This document shows positions 36,275-49,900 of a stretch of 64,000 nucleotides of DNA, piece by piece (the stretch's first letter is position 1; each line of letters starts with the position of its first letter). The DNA lies in the NCBI GenBank assembly GCA_029641185.1, contig JAPWGK010000002.1, positions 496,001 through 560,000 of the forward strand. The letters run 5' to 3'. A program made the translations under genes and the position numbers. The notes under the pieces were generated by a model, which worked only from the letters and a program-made list of their open reading frames with translations, was not told the origin of the DNA and did no database searches. This DNA is from Pseudofabraea citricarpa (Eukaryota; Ascomycota; Leotiomycetes; Helotiales; Dermateaceae).

Positions 36275-38443
36275 TCAGGCTTTGCGAGTGGATGGAGAAG
36301 AGCCACCGTGTGCGACAGCTGGCGAATCGCAATGAATAGTGACCCCATCATCAACAGAACCATCATCAGATACTGTAGGAGTGACTGCTGCGCTGTCCCT
36401 ATATCATGGTAAGTCTTTGCGCAAGGGGTAGATAGAGGCGTTGACAACATAAACTTACTTGTCCTTTGATTTGTTAGGAGATGGCTGAGTAAGAGATAGC
36501 TTTACGGACTGTGAAACGTAATCAAGGTCCTTGAAGGCAATCGGACTAAGATGAAAGTCAGCATTTTCCAGCATTTGAGTAAAGAAAAGTTTCTGTACCT
36601 GCTACCCGAAGTCTCTCTCTTCCATGAGCGGCCAAGTGACTGGGGTACCATGTGTCGACGAATCTGATCTGCACGAGGACCAACTGGAGAAACCATAGGG
36701 GGGGAGAGCGCGATAGCAGAACCACCATATGCACCTACATTGTATTCATTTGTTCGGAATTGACGACGCTCAGTAGTGATTCGCTTGAGATCCTTCTGAG
36801 CTTGGGTATCGGCATATCTGACTTGGAGGAGAAGGCCCTCTTCACCGATTGGTTGGCCATGGAACTTCTTAATGATCTCTTCGCAGATATCGCGAGACTC
36901 GAATCTGATTGAAAATTAGGCAATATGAACGTCAGCGGGGAAGAAATACGTACCGTGCAAAACCAACACCGCGACTGTGGTTTTGGCTATCACGTAGAAT
37001 TCGGCTGGAACTAACAACGTAGTCCATGAAGATCGCACCAAGTTCCTAGATTGAAAGTCAACAATCAACAAGCTGTCGATAAAATTGTTGAGGATATGCT
37101 CTTACAGATTCGGTCATATCCTTGGGCAAGTTCGAAACATAGAGATTGGTTGAAGAAGTATCACCCTCAGCCTTTAGGCGGGAGTTGAAAGATTCCTATA
37201 TGAATGTTAGCATTGGCGCCAAAGAAGAAGGTATCAGTGTAATTACCCTAGCGAAGCCAACCTCATAACCAAGCTTGTAAAAGCCACGGATACAGAGTTC
37301 GGAATCACGAACATTATAGTATTTGGCGAAGCCAAAACTGCGAGAGTGTTAGCTGTTGAATCAAAATTCAATCAGATTAACATACCCTTTGCAAGCTCCA
37401 GTAGAGGTATCGATGATTGCCTTTGATGTCTCAACTTTGCCAAAGCGAGTAGCGTAAGCTGCAAGAGTCTCATCATCGGTATTGGGATGAAGTCCACGAA
37501 TATAGACATTACGATTGCCATAGATAGGGTTAGACAGACTCTGATCGAGAGTTCGCATGTTCTCGCGCGGGGTAAAGACAGCGGGGACAGCCAAAGGAAT
37601 TGATGGGTGTTGACGAATCAATGCATCAATGTCAACGTCGATGGGTGCAGCTTTATAAGAAAGGGGCTTGGCGCCTTGTTGTACACTGTGGGAGGAAAGT
37701 TGTTGAGGTGATGGCGTAGATCCAAAGGGAGAACGATCAGCTGTGGCGATATGAGTAGCAGCCTCTCTCTGGGTCAAGGAACCATAGTATGGAGTACCAG
37801 GAGCAGACTCGGTAGTCGAGTAAGATCCACGACGATTCTCAAGTCCAGGAACCTCCTTGTTCAATGCGTCCGAGACTGATCGATCAGGGTAGTATGCTGC
37901 TCGACCAGGGGTATAGGGTAGAACTTGATAACCAGGAGCATAGCCGTGATAGGGGACTTGTGCTAGGTAAGGCAATGCTGCACCATATGAATTGTAGGAA
38001 TTCTCAGTCAACTGAGCAGGAGCCAAAGAGGGAGCCTGATACATGCCAGGTGCCGCGAAGAGAAGTTGGCCATCTTGGGTATAATAGTATTGGCTTGGCG
38101 GCATTGGAACCTGGTTGGAGCCTACGTTCATAGTAGGAGCTCCTGGAGCCATGGTTGTCAAACCGGCAAACTGGTTCAAGAGAGTACCCATGTGGAGGTT
38201 CTCCTTTTGGGAGCCGTGGGTTTGAGCTGTGGGATATGAAGCTGCTCGATCTTGCTGGCTGCGATCGTTGTGAGCCTGTGGCTGGGCGAACATTGAAGTG
38301 GAACGATTTGTGTAAGTAGGCGCTTCCATGGTGATCTGCGTTGACATGTTAGTTTGAGTGCAGCAGTGAATTTCGATCTTCTCCAAAACTGAAGGCGGAG
38401 GTGTTTTGGAGCTACCAAAGGTAATTCTTCGTGCAGCGGCCAT
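36275..38443 (-). CDS. Two-RRM RNA-binding protein, MSSP/RBMS type
   Basis: Predicted single-stranded nucleic-acid/mRNA-binding regulator related to animal RBMS/Alan Shepard proteins. Exons are 38443-37386, 37337-37247, 37195-37106, 37045-36954, 36904-36599, 36545-36459 and 36398-36275, all GT-AG and in phase, 615 aa. The first ~320 residues are disordered and rich in Pro/Gln/Tyr/Ser. RRM1 has RNP2 VYIRGL and RNP1-like KGFGFAKY. RRM2 has LYVSNLP and SRGVGFARF. Both are split by introns, so single exons show only half domains. The C-terminus (residues ~545-615) is Ser/Thr/Asp-rich and ends STRKA. The start MAAARRITF is the first Met downstream of a likely 5'-UTR intron (38561-38468, GTAAGT...ATTAG). 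The exact cellular target is unknown. Confidence 0.88.
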
Positions 38444-41400
38444 GCTGGGGAAGATAGTGAAGCAAACCTAATAGATCTAGAGTTCGATGGGCCTTTGACA
38501 GAAGCCTTTGGCTTCGGGCTTAAGAGGGAAGGGGAGGATATGATGCAGAAAAGCTACTTACATTCAACAGTCTTCCGTACAAAAACTTGAAATGTTGCTT
38601 TGCACTGGTGTTGCTTAGGACAGCTGACTGGTGCACAATCGTTAGTACTGAGCACAAGGGATCTCTGCGAGGGAAGTTGAGGCTTGCCTTGCGGTGCAGA
38701 ACTGAGGAAAGACAACAAAACAAGACCAAAGCTGGAAAGGCTGTCAATCGAATTGAATAATTCAGAAGCGAATGGTGTCTAGAAGATAGGAAAGCTATCA
38801 AGCCAGAATCGGTGGTGTAGTAGAGATTGTGATGGGATGGGGAGAGTTGTGCGGGGATGCTGATGGTGGGAGGAGAAGAAGAGAGAAGAGAAGGCGAGAT
38901 GTTGATCGAGTGCAAGAAGCTGTTGTGCTGTTTAGCGCGGCCTTGCGGTTGCGTGAACTTTTGAGGAAGCAGCGCTGGCCGGAGCTGGAGGTGTCGTGAT
39001 GTCGGTGCAGGTGACGATACTGAGGAAGTTGCGACCTTAGCAGGCAAAGAAGCCTCGACGCTAGACACTCAGCTCGACCAAACAGAACCAGGCACAAATT
39101 CAAAGACACCGTCTCAATGCCCCACGTATTCTGCGTATGCAGAAGTCTACCTCGTACAGAGATCTTGGAAACGTACCAGAAGCACCAATGTTCGGACAGT
39201 GTTGTTATTGTGAGTAAGGATGTTCAATCAAAATGTACCGTTTGATAGTAGATACGAGCAGAATAGAAGATATTGACAGGTGCAATAGAACATAAAGTAC
39301 ACAGAACAAAGCAAAGCAAGGCAGTGCACCAGCGAAAAGCAAAAGGGACAACGGCTGTCTTTATGGTTGTGCGGACGACTCACTGCTTCATTGCACCCAT
39401 GTCCTGTGCCATACATATCCCCCCTCCTCGTCCTCCTGCCGCCACCACGACCCCTCGAGATGTTCTGGCAGACGACCAGGAGAGAGTTCGCCAAGTCCCA
39501 TCGATTGCTGCACACAACCCGGTTGAGATGGCTTTTCTTTTGCCCACATACATGCGGAACGGTCTGCAAAACACCCGCGGGGTCCCTGGGTCTTGATGGC
39601 GGCAGGGTTCCCAGCTGCACATCCATACGCTGATTTGTCAATTGCTTCAGACTCTGCCTTTCCTTGCAGATGACAACTGACAGTCGGCCCCCCTCAGATC
39701 TGTTGGAGTATTGGCCCAAGGCTGCCAATCGACACCAGCCGATGGATGGATGTGTCTCTCAGCCTGACCCGTCAGCCAATATGGGCTGCCACGGCAACTT
39801 CAGCACCACGACCAACAGCTGCACTCTGCAGGACAGTAATCTTTGCACTTCACTCCCTAGACAAACAAACAAAACAAACAAAACAGCAAATCTGCCGCAT
39901 CTCGTATAGTTTTGCGTCGAATCACAAGGATGGTGTGGGAGAAGGTCCGTCGGCCCTCTAGGTATATCTGTCTCGGCATTGACCTCACGATGGATCGTCT
40001 CTGGGGGCAATTGCGCAGTACTGCTGTGAATCGCAGAGTCTTTGTGGGGTGCCAGGGAGTTTTTCCACGCGATCTCCCAGAGCCTGGAAGAAGTGGATCT
40101 GCTTGACGGACATGGTGCCTCCTTGCCTCAGCAGTCAGCTCTTCCAGAAAGGGCCAAAAAAAGCAAATGCAGATATCACATTCGAGACAGCCAATGTCGT
40201 GATGTCTTTCCGAATGATGCAGCAGCAACGCTTGTGAAATCCTGTAGCAGAAGACGGATGGCTCCTGACGGCCTACTAAGGCAAACGGAACTTACCAGTC
40301 TAATAGCTTGGATCCCTTCTCATGTCTACAACCGCATCTTAACAACAATAGTGAAGGCAAACAGAAGCTTGATGTTCACTAGGGCAGGCTAGAAGAGCCA
40401 AGCACGTAGAGGGTCCGGGTCTCTATGTAACAGCCACTCCACCTACCACCTTCGCTAATCGTGCCGCTAGGCGATCTTTGTGCCATCAACAATAATAATG
40501 TAAACCGAGGTACCGCCAGTTGGATCCAGAATGATGCGATTGTTGGAATATGACTTCATGCCACGCTTGGTACAGCCGCACCCATGACTCTGATACTGAT
40601 ATCTATTGGCGAGTTCTGGGGCACAAGTTCCAATTTCCCCAGATCTTCAAATTCTCAACTAAAGCGTCTCCCGTGTATCTGCCACATATTCCAAATACGC
40701 CTTTGTTAGTGTTGGCAAACTAAGGTTACACCCGCCGAGGCCAAAAAAGATGACTCAATACAAATGTTGCGGTAATGGCGGCACGCAGCCCGAGAATATG
40801 CTTGTCTTCCCGTTTGCTGGCTCGGATTCATCAACCCTACAAGGTTTAAATATCGGGATCGAGTACTGTAGGTCCTGCAATAGGTTCAAGTACAAACGGT
40901 CAACGGCCTATCAATGAGAAGCGAACATATTATTATCTCCCTCCTCCTCCCTGCACACTCCACATCCGATGTGCATCTTCTTTACTCACCGCGACCAAGG
41001 CTAGAAAACCTTGAGAGAAAAGAAAGTGGATTTCAAACCTCAAACCCTTTCTTTTTCTGCACAGCACGGATGGGAAAAAGCAATGTTCAAAGGCCCTCAA
41101 GGATCTTGCCAAGGTCTATGATCTCGATTATGCACCTGTTTACTCATAACAAGATCAATGCAAAACTGACACTCTCGAACACTGCTATTGTATATTGAAT
41201 CCAGGAGTCCTCAGTACCAACTGATGATGCACTCAAGTTTATCCGTTTGTCTGTGCCTTCTGCAGGTTCATCTCAGATAGAAGAACACATACCTGCAGAT
41301 GCAAGATGCAGACTTGCATCATTCGCAAACTTGTCTCCTTCTGGAAGGCTTTGCCTGCCCCTTCCCTCTAAATTCTATCATCTATCCGTTTGCTCAAGAC

Positions 41401-41918
41401 ACGATGTATGCATCACTTAAAGGATTGCATGACCGAAGAAAGATCTCGCAATCTCCCATCAGGCTACAATGATCTCAGTAGTAATAAAATTTCCACGTTC
41501 TATGAACAATAAAACACCCGGACCCGCAATCTCATGAAAACAAAACCCATGGTCGCCAGTCCAGAACCCGTCTTGCTCATACAAGCACGTGTGCATCTAT
41601 ACGCTGTTTCCACTTCTACTTCTGTTCCCGCCACTCCCAGCAAGCAAGGCAAGCTTCAACAGGCCGTCCACCGAACCATCAATCTAATTATAAGCAAGAA
41701 GGCTGTCCCTCTTCCTTTCTCCAACCGGCTAGCCAGCCATAATGCAGGATTAGCTTAAACAGCTCGATTTCGCTGGAACGCAGCAAGTATAAGCAATTGA
41801 GACGAGAAAACAACCAAGACGATAAATGCGACCAAGCATGCCGGATAGGGTAGATCTGTAAGTATTCTGTTCTTCAAAACCCAACTCCTTTGTACCTCGC
41901 GAAAGATCTGTAAACCGA
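38444..41918. other. Long leader and 2.8 kb gene-free interval
   Basis: 38444 to about 39150 is probably the 5' leader of the RRM gene, with one leader intron (38468-38561). It is pyrimidine-rich in the sense direction, and the 182-codon frame in it looks like UTR. 39150-41918 has normal base composition but no convincing coding exon on either strand. The frames are short, overlapping and low in complexity. It could hold non-coding RNA or long UTRs of the RRM and reductase genes. I recognise no RNA family. Confidence 0.4.
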
Positions 41919-44135
41919 TTATGACCATACATCCTCCTGTATCGGAACAGTTCTAGTCAGCCATCATGCACTTGAAAGTTGGAGGATATATGGGGGTTGC
42001 CCAGTAGATGGGTCGACATACCTGGTATTGATTTGCTGATCGCATACCCTTCACGATCTCTTCTGCCTTCGACTCGGGAATTCCTCGCTCCTCAGCCATG
42101 ATCTTTCCGAGCATGGTGTTGACTTCTCTGGCCATGTTTGCGGCATCACCACAGACATAGAAGTACGCCTTCTGCAACAGCAGTTCGTTCACCTCCTTCT
42201 GATACTCCTTCAATCGGTGTTGAACATATACTTTTGATGGTCCATCACGTGAGAAGGCGGTAATGAGCTCAAATTTGTCGCCAAGTGCTTCCTTGTATTC
42301 CTATAATACTTGTTAGTAAGTTTTTGTGGTGGGATTTGCGATGGTTTACTAACCTCCCATTCCGAAGAGTACAAGAAATCCTCGCTAGCCTTTCGACATC
42401 CGAAAAATAATAATGTTCTACCGACATTCTCGCCGGCTTTCGCTTGCGCGGCTCGCTCCTGTACGAAGGCACGGAACGGAGCGACTCCGGTCCCGGGTCC
42501 GACCATGATAATCGGTTTTGAGGGATCCGAGGGAAGCTTGAAGTTGGAGTGGCGGACATGAACAGGAACGTGCACACCATCGTATTTGTTGCGAGGTCCA
42601 GTAATGTCATACGTGAGGCCATGGGGATCTGGGTTGGGGTCTCCATGCTGCTTTTGCTTCAATGCCAAGAGGTAATTGGTGGTGACTCCCTTAAGCGCAT
42701 CAGCGCGACCAGGAATATGAAGAGACTCCACGACGGCAGTAACTGAGATCTTGTTCTTCTGCACGAGAGAGGACGACGAGATGGAATAGTATCGCGGTTG
42801 AACCTTGTTGAGACCTTCAATGAAAGCAGAAAATGGGATAGCACTCCACTTCTCAGTGCTGCAGATCTCCTGCAATGCCTGAGCAATGTTGAAGTACTTG
42901 TTGCTGATTTTCTGATGGAAATAGTCCTTATCACTACCAAGCTTGGCCATTTCTGCCTTGGCTTCCTCAGTTGGGGCGAATGCTGCAAGAGTGGCAACAA
43001 ATTGACGGGAAACGGGAGCACAGATCTCCATGTGATATCGTACAATTGCATCGTAGGTGGTTGGTGTTGGGAAAGGAACCTTGGCAGTTGGATCTAGTGC
43101 TTTGACACTGATCACATCGTCTCGCTTTGAAAGAAGTCCAATAACATTGAGAAAGCGATCAACCTCCTTTCCAGCATTTGTTGGCCAGATAGCAATGTGG
43201 TCACCGGTCTGGTAGCTCAAGTTGGACCCGCTGATATCGATTTCCATATGAAGACAGTTTCTATCCTTGACCGTGAAAACCTCTTTGGACTCTGCAATGG
43301 GGGCGATGAATGGGTTGTGCGCGTTGAAAGGTCCCTTTTGAGTGCCCTCGAGATGCATCTTGTTTGGCTCTCCAAGATAGACTTCCGGAGACTCCTTTGT
43401 CAAGCCCTCCCGCTGGGTAATTCCAAAAACGGGTTCATAGACTGCTTCGCGCTCCTCCAAGCCCATCTTCTCCGCGAGAGCTGTCCACATGGGATCCTTC
43501 CAGGCCAAGAAATCTTCTTCCATAGTTCCCGCGCCATCGTCGCCCTCTCCAGCAGTACCAATCAAGTGGGCTCCGAGCTTTGTTAGGGCTGCGCTGACGT
43601 TGCGGACCATAGAATTGTAATGTTCGTAAGTGTTATTTCCAAGCCCAAAAGCGACGTACTTGAGGTTTGCCAATGGCGGGTCTGCAGAATTCTGGAAGGA
43701 TACATCTTCGGCCGTGATAAACTCGTAGAAGTCAACCGCGTTGTCAGTGGGCTCTCCTTCACCGTAAGTTGCGAGAACGAACATGGCGACCTTGTCCTCC
43801 GGGAGACTATCGAGATTGTCGAACTCATAGTCCTCCAGATCTGCCACCATTGTCTCGAGACCGAAGCGGCTCTTGCCCTCCTTTGCCAGCCTCGAGGCAT
43901 AATCCTCTGCGGTGCCGGTCTGGGATCCGTAGAAGACGACGCAGTTGCGGTTGGACTCCTCCATCTTCTCTATGATGTTCCTCGTCTTGGCCGGCTTGTT
44001 GCCGTTTGTGGCGGAGTACGAAGAGGCATACGGATCTTTTGCTATTCCCCAGTAGGTGCCCTTGGTGAAGTACGCAACGGTGCCGAGGAGCAGGGCGCCG
44101 AGGACAATAATGTCCAGCGTGTCGAGCTGAGCCAT
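41919..44135 (-). CDS. cprA: NADPH-cytochrome P450 reductase
   Basis: Diflavin reductase in the ER membrane that passes electrons from NADPH via FAD and FMN to cytochromes P450 (sterol synthesis, detoxification, secondary metabolism). Exons are 44135-42354, 42300-42022 and a tiny last exon 41936-41919, 692 aa as in other fungi. There is an N-terminal membrane anchor (about residues 8-24, LDIIVLGALLLGTVAYF). The FMN domain has VFYGSQTGTAEDYA, LATYGEGEPTDNA and FGLGNNTYEHYN. The FAD domain has the RYYSISSSS motif and an LKGVTTNYL segment. The NADPH domain has VGPGTGVAPFRAF, FFGCR and YVCGDAANMA. The 18-nt terminal exon encodes Glu-Asp-Val-Trp-Ser, supplying the conserved Trp that stacks on FAD; without it the protein would read through into the intron. 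A transposon insertion lies about 830 bp upstream of the start. Confidence 0.97.
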
Positions 44136-44966
44136 GGTGACAGATGTATTTGACAGGAGGGGCAGGCAAAGAGCGATGGCAGACGGGACAGGAGAGGCGG
44201 CAGAGCTTCTCTCGACGCAGCAAGAGTTGCGGTGATATAGACAGGTAGGTAGGAAGAAAGTGGGCCGACTCGGAATCTGTATCGGCGGGATTTGGCTTGT
44301 GGAGTTGATGTGTCTTTTAACAAATTCTGTGCCCCGCAGTCAGCTCGCAACACATCAGACCCTAGACGGACCAGCGAGCGAGTATTTAAAGATCAAGAGT
44401 GCCACCACCACAACGACGACGACGACTACTACTACTACCACTTCCAGCTATTGCGATGGGAGATTGACTTTATTAGCTCTGGCTCTGGCTGTGGCTCTGG
44501 CTCTGGCTGTCTTTGCGAAAGACTTGCAAAGCGACTCAGTTGTCCCGGCGCAGTTCGGAATGGCCTATTATCATTTGCTGGCAGCGTGCGGACGTTGCGG
44601 TACGGAGGCTGTATCCTGCCCTGTCCTGTCCTGTATCCATGACACCCACTCGCACAACGCAATCGCGGGTATTCCGCGCTCCCTCACTACTGTAGGGTAT
44701 TATTGTGGGCACTCGTTTTCGGGTTGCTCGTCCTCCACACACTGACTAGGTACTGTATGTACCGCTGTTCCTGTACGGTCTCCGGTACCGTATGTGTGCC
44801 TCTCGTGGTCCGAGAACACGTGCCGCCGACATAACATGTGGGGTTTCCACAGGAGTGACAGGAAACAGAATTTCGGAATCAACCCACCTCTTGTGACACC
44901 ACTCTCCCCACCATCAAGTCAACCCGTTCCCGAAACTGCGTGCGACCTGCCGTTGGTCAGGTCGTG
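44136..44966. promoter_or_regulatory. Upstream region of the P450 reductase gene
   Basis: Likely promoter and leader of the reductase (start at 44135, minus). It contains an ACGACG/ACTACT trinucleotide tract (about 44410-44440), a (GGCTCT)n-like tract (about 44475-44510) and a TATTTAAA-like box near 44391. The overlapping open frames here are products of these repeats. It ends at the left TIR of the second insert. Confidence 0.5.
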
Positions 44967-45076
44967 ATAATCGTTACCTTAGGCCCTCCACTGGTATACC
45001 CACTACTACTACCACCCCTAGTGGTAGTTGCTACTTTTGAAAGGGCCGATTTTTTGAATAGGCCGACGTTATATGA
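44967..45076 (+). repeat. Left terminal inverted repeat (110 bp) of second insert
   Basis: Inverted match to 60790-60899 over exactly 110 bp. About eight differences, all transitions (C/T or G/A). The outer part has a CCACTACTACTACCACCCC tract and the inner part ends in the GGCCGACGTTATATGA motif. Confidence 0.92.
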
Positions 45077-46607
45077 TATTATAGTTATATATGGTTAAAT
45101 ATTCTTATTTTAGATAAAAAATAGTTAAAAAGTATAAAAATTCTATTAAATCTATTACCGCTTTATTATAATTATTATATCCTCTTATATATCGAACTCT
45201 TATAAACTTAAATTATCCCTAAAAGTAATAAAATTATCTTAACTTTTAATTCCGTTTATATTTATACTAAAAATTAGTAGTACTTATAATACTTATATTC
45301 CTTCTAATACTTATAATACTTTCTTTTATATCTTCTCTTTTTCCTTTTATTTAATAATTTAATTTATTATTATATAAAGCTTTAGTTCGAAGTTATTCCT
45401 AATTTAATCGTACGATTAAATATATTAAGTAAGTAAAAAGCTAATATTCTTTAACTCTAGAGTATACTTTTTAGGTAATATTATACTAGATTTAAATACT
45501 TTATTTTCCTAAGCTTTTAGTACTTAGCTTTTAACTTTTACCTAGGTCTCGACTTTTTTTATCTTATTTCTAGTAATACGAATATAAAAGGTAACGCTTT
45601 ATTTAGTAGTTTAAATAACCTTATCTACTTTCTTTTTTTTTCGTTTTTTTATAATTAAATTATATTAAGGGCCCTTGTTTAATTAGTACTTAAAGCTATA
45701 TATAATAAATTTTATCTTCTTTTTTACTTATATAACCTAGCTAACCTATAATTCGTTTAATTTATACTTATTAACCTTAGTAAATATTATAATAATTACT
45801 AAGTCTTTCTTTTATAAGTACTAGTAATACTAAGAAAAAAAGCTAAGAAAGAGAGAGATCTTCGTATTATATTAATTAAGAGCTTAAAGGTTATACTAAT
45901 AATATTTTAAAATAATAAAGAGATTAAAATCTTTAAATAAATAAAAAGAATAACTAAAAGCGAAAAGATTAATTATTTAATCTAATAAGTTATATATCTT
46001 TATTTTCGCAAGTATCTTATTTTAATCGATTAGCTATAACCTTAAATCCCTAAAGCTTTTTAGAATTATTATTTCCTTAAATATATTCTCCTAAATCTTT
46101 ATAAGATTATATAAAAAGAATCAGATATTATATATATTCTCTTCTTACTAATTCGATCTCTTAATTACCTTATTATACTAGTATTTATATAATTAAAATA
46201 TAATTATATTAAGAGGTTATAAGATATATATTATATAAAATAAAAAGATATATACTAGGATATTATTTTTTATAACTAGAATCTTAAAATTATTACTAAT
46301 ATAAGAGAAATAATTATTATAAAAAAGAATTATATATAAGCATTTATAAAAAAGTATTAATAGATTAATAAACTTAATAAAATATTTTAATTAGATAATC
46401 CCTAGTTTATTATTAGTATATTTAATTTTACTAAGCTTAAATAACTTATTCCTTATTAACTTCGAATTAAACTAGCCTTTTATATATTATTATCCTTTTA
46501 TAATTACTATTAGTAGTATATTCTTTCTTATTATAAAGATTCTTTTAATTAAAGTTACTTGTTTTCGATTTTTAGGACTAAAAGTATATACTTCTAGTAT
46601 ATTATTA

Positions 46608-46904
46608 TAATAAGATAATAAATATTAGAGCGTATCCGAATTTATAATACTATAAATATAACTAGTAACTAATATAATATATATAACTATATATAAGGTA
46701 TATTTAGTAATCGAATTAATAATTATAAAAATAAAAGGTAAAAGAAGTTATTTATTAATTATAATACTTAAGTATAAATAATAATATATAACTCCTAAAG
46801 CGCTTAAAGAATACTTATAAAGCCCTTATATAATAATACCTAAGGTAATAATAACTTCTTATAAAAGTAAAGAAAGTAATAAAATCAAGTATATAATCTT
46901 ATTA
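46608..46904 (+). repeat. Candidate 5' LTR (297 bp) nested in second insert
   Basis: Direct repeat of 59803-60102, sharing for example TATATAATATATATAACTATATATAA-like and CCTTATATAATAATACCTAAGG-like blocks, with mostly transition differences. It begins TAATA and ends ATTA, which could be RIP-altered TG...CA ends. Confidence 0.7.
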
Positions 46905-49900
46905 TATTTATTTCTTATATAATAACCTTTCTTATAATATTATTAGGTATTTCTTATCTTTAATAAATTAAAGTTAGGGTATAAGATATATATCTCTTAT
47001 AATTCTAGGCTATTATAATTCGCTTCTTTAATTATCTCTTAAAAGATAATCTTATAACTCTTAGATTACTTTTCTCTTATAATAAATAAACTTATATTTC
47101 TTTAATAAATACTCCTAATAACTAGTTAAATTATTCTTAGCTTAAATCTCTTATAAGACTTATTACTTTTAATATAAAACTAAGCGTTTTAATTATAAAA
47201 AATCTCTTAACTTAAAATATAAAGCTATAATTCTTTTTTCTCTTTATTTAGATATATTATAAACTCTAATATTTATTATTCTTATCTTTTAAAGATTAAT
47301 TTAATATTATATTCTTCCTTTTAATTATAATTATAATATTTATCTTTTATTATATAAAAAAAAAATACTTTAGCTAAATCGTTTTTTACTTATAAATTTC
47401 TTTACTTTCTTTATTCGAACTAAAATAAAATATCTTTATAACTTTAATTTTATAATATCTTACTAAGTCTTTATTATTCTCTTCTTTTAATCTCTAATAT
47501 ATTTACTTCTCTTCTTTTAAACCTAATAAATTCTTTTATAATTTTCGTCCTTAGTTTTTAAACTATCTAATATTAACCTTATTATATAAGTTAATAATAC
47601 GTATTAATCTATTTTTATACTAATTATTCCTTATATTATAGCCTTAATCTAAGTATAAAACTCTTAATCTTATTCCTAAGAAGTTAGTTATAAATTATTT
47701 TAATATAATAAGTTTATTTTTCTTTTTCTTATTATCTTTTATAAGAGCTTAATAAAGGTTCGTATAATTAATTATAAGCGCTTATATTAAATATAAGAAC
47801 CTATTATTATTATAAAAGATAATATATATACTAGTATTTTTTTATATAAGTTTTTTATTTTATCTTATTTTATAAAAGTTTTATTAGATTATCTTATAAA
47901 AAATAAATAATATTTTATTAAAATATTTTATATACTAAATAATTATAAGGATACTTATCGCTTTAAATAGGTATACGCCCTAAATTATTATATCTAGGCC
48001 TAAGTTAACTCTTATATAAATTATTTTTATCCTAGAAGAAAAAATAATTATAAATACTAATAAGTTAATAAATATATACTTTAACTTAGTTCTAATATCC
48101 TTAGATTTTATTATCTTATATAATACTCTTAATAGGCTTAAGAATAAGTTTTATCTTACTAAATAATAAGTTATCTTTAAGCTAATAATAAAATATTAAC
48201 GTAAACTTTATATAAAGCTAAGCTTACTTAAATATCCTTTTACTTTTAATAATTCGATTATCTCTAATAATCTAAAGGATATATAACCTATAAAATAAGA
48301 TATTATTAGTAAAATAATATAATAATAAGCTAAGACTCTTATAATCCTAGAATATAATTATTTCTTATTTAATATATTTAATAATAAAAATAAAATAATT
48401 ACTTTTATTTTTAAAATTTTATATAATATATTTCTAGAGAAAAATTCGCTTTAAATACTAAAAAATACGTATTATAAATTAGGTTTACCTAATAATACTT
48501 AAAATCTTTTACTAAAATATTATAATTATCTAATTATTATTTATAAGTTTTATTATATTACTTTTATAAAACTTATACCTTTTTTTATAAGTTTCTTAGC
48601 CTTCTTATTTATTATTTAACTATTAACTTTAGTTTTAGGAGGAAATTCTAAGTTAAGAAAATAAGAAAGAGATTATATTAGATATTTTATTTAATTTCTT
48701 AAATAAGAATAAATTAAAAGTAAGAAAGTATATTTATAATCGCTTAAAAAAGATCTTAGCTTTATAAAAAAATCTTTATACTAAGGAGTAAGAAAAAAAG
48801 CTTTAATTTATTAATTATCTTCTAGTAAATTTATCCTTTTATTTTATAAGATCTTATTAAGTATTAACTAAGTATTTATAAAACTTAATATATAATATAA
48901 AGAACTTATTTTATATTTATTAAAAGAAGAAGATTATTACTAATAATCTTAAGTTTATTTAAAAGAAACTTCTAAAGTTTATAAATATTATCTTAGAAGA
49001 TTAGGTTTATAAGTTAAAGTAATATATAAACTTTATAATTAAGAAGATTATTCTAGTAACTTCTAAGTTAAAAGATAATTAACTATTAAGTAATATAAGC
49101 TTTTTATTTACTAGTATTTTAACTTCTAGTTATTAGACTTGATTATAAAGTTAAGTTTTAACCTAGCTTTTTACTTCTAATACTAGGATTATATTACCTG
49201 TTATTTTAACTAGATTAAGAGGAGATTAGTCTAATATTCTAGTTAAGAAGTATAAGTAATTATACTATTAAGTTAAGTTATACTTATCTTTCTTAGTAAA
49301 AAAGAAAGATAATAAGATTATAGCTTTAAAAGACTTAGTTATAAATCTAAAAAATAATATAAGTATTTCTAAGAATATTATTATTCTTATAATTAATAAA
49401 AGCTTTAATCCCTTTAATATTAGTAACTTTAATTATATTAATAAAGCTATTAATTAATAAGCTAAGGATATAAGTATAAATATTAATAATAATTCTTATA
49501 ATAAAAATAATAACTAGAAAGAAAAAGAAGAAAAAGAATCCTTTTTTATTTTCTTATCTTATAAAATATACTCTTAGTAAAAGATTCTTATATACCTAAA
49601 GAATACTCTAAAGTATTCTTTTAGTCCTAATAATAATTAAATCTTTTTACTTTTAAAGCGATTATATTATAATATTTCTAATATTACTTTTACTTTTTTA
49701 TTATTTTCTAGAAAGCTAAAAGCTCTTATAAAATTATTCTTATATTCTTTTTATATTAAAAGAGTCTTTTTTACGCTTATTACGCTACTTAATTATTTTT
49801 ATCTTTTAGATAATAAATATTATTCTTATATTATTAGTTCTAATTACTTAAAGTATTATATTTATATAAATAATTTATTCTTAACTTATATAATCTTAGC

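Noticed and set aside
38520..39068. 182-codon minus-strand open frame upstream of the RRM gene
   Set aside because: It is Ser/Leu/Pro-biased low-complexity sequence in a pyrimidine-rich leader, overlapped by another frame, and a good leader intron donor lies inside it. It is better explained as 5' UTR.
43620..44153. 177-codon plus-strand frame opposite the P450 reductase
   Set aside because: It is the antisense of a strongly conserved coding exon and reflects codon bias of the real gene. No domain.
44260..44745. 161-codon frame with poly-Thr and Leu/Ala repeats
   Set aside because: Produced by ACG/ACT and GGCTCT microsatellites in the promoter region; no conserved segment.
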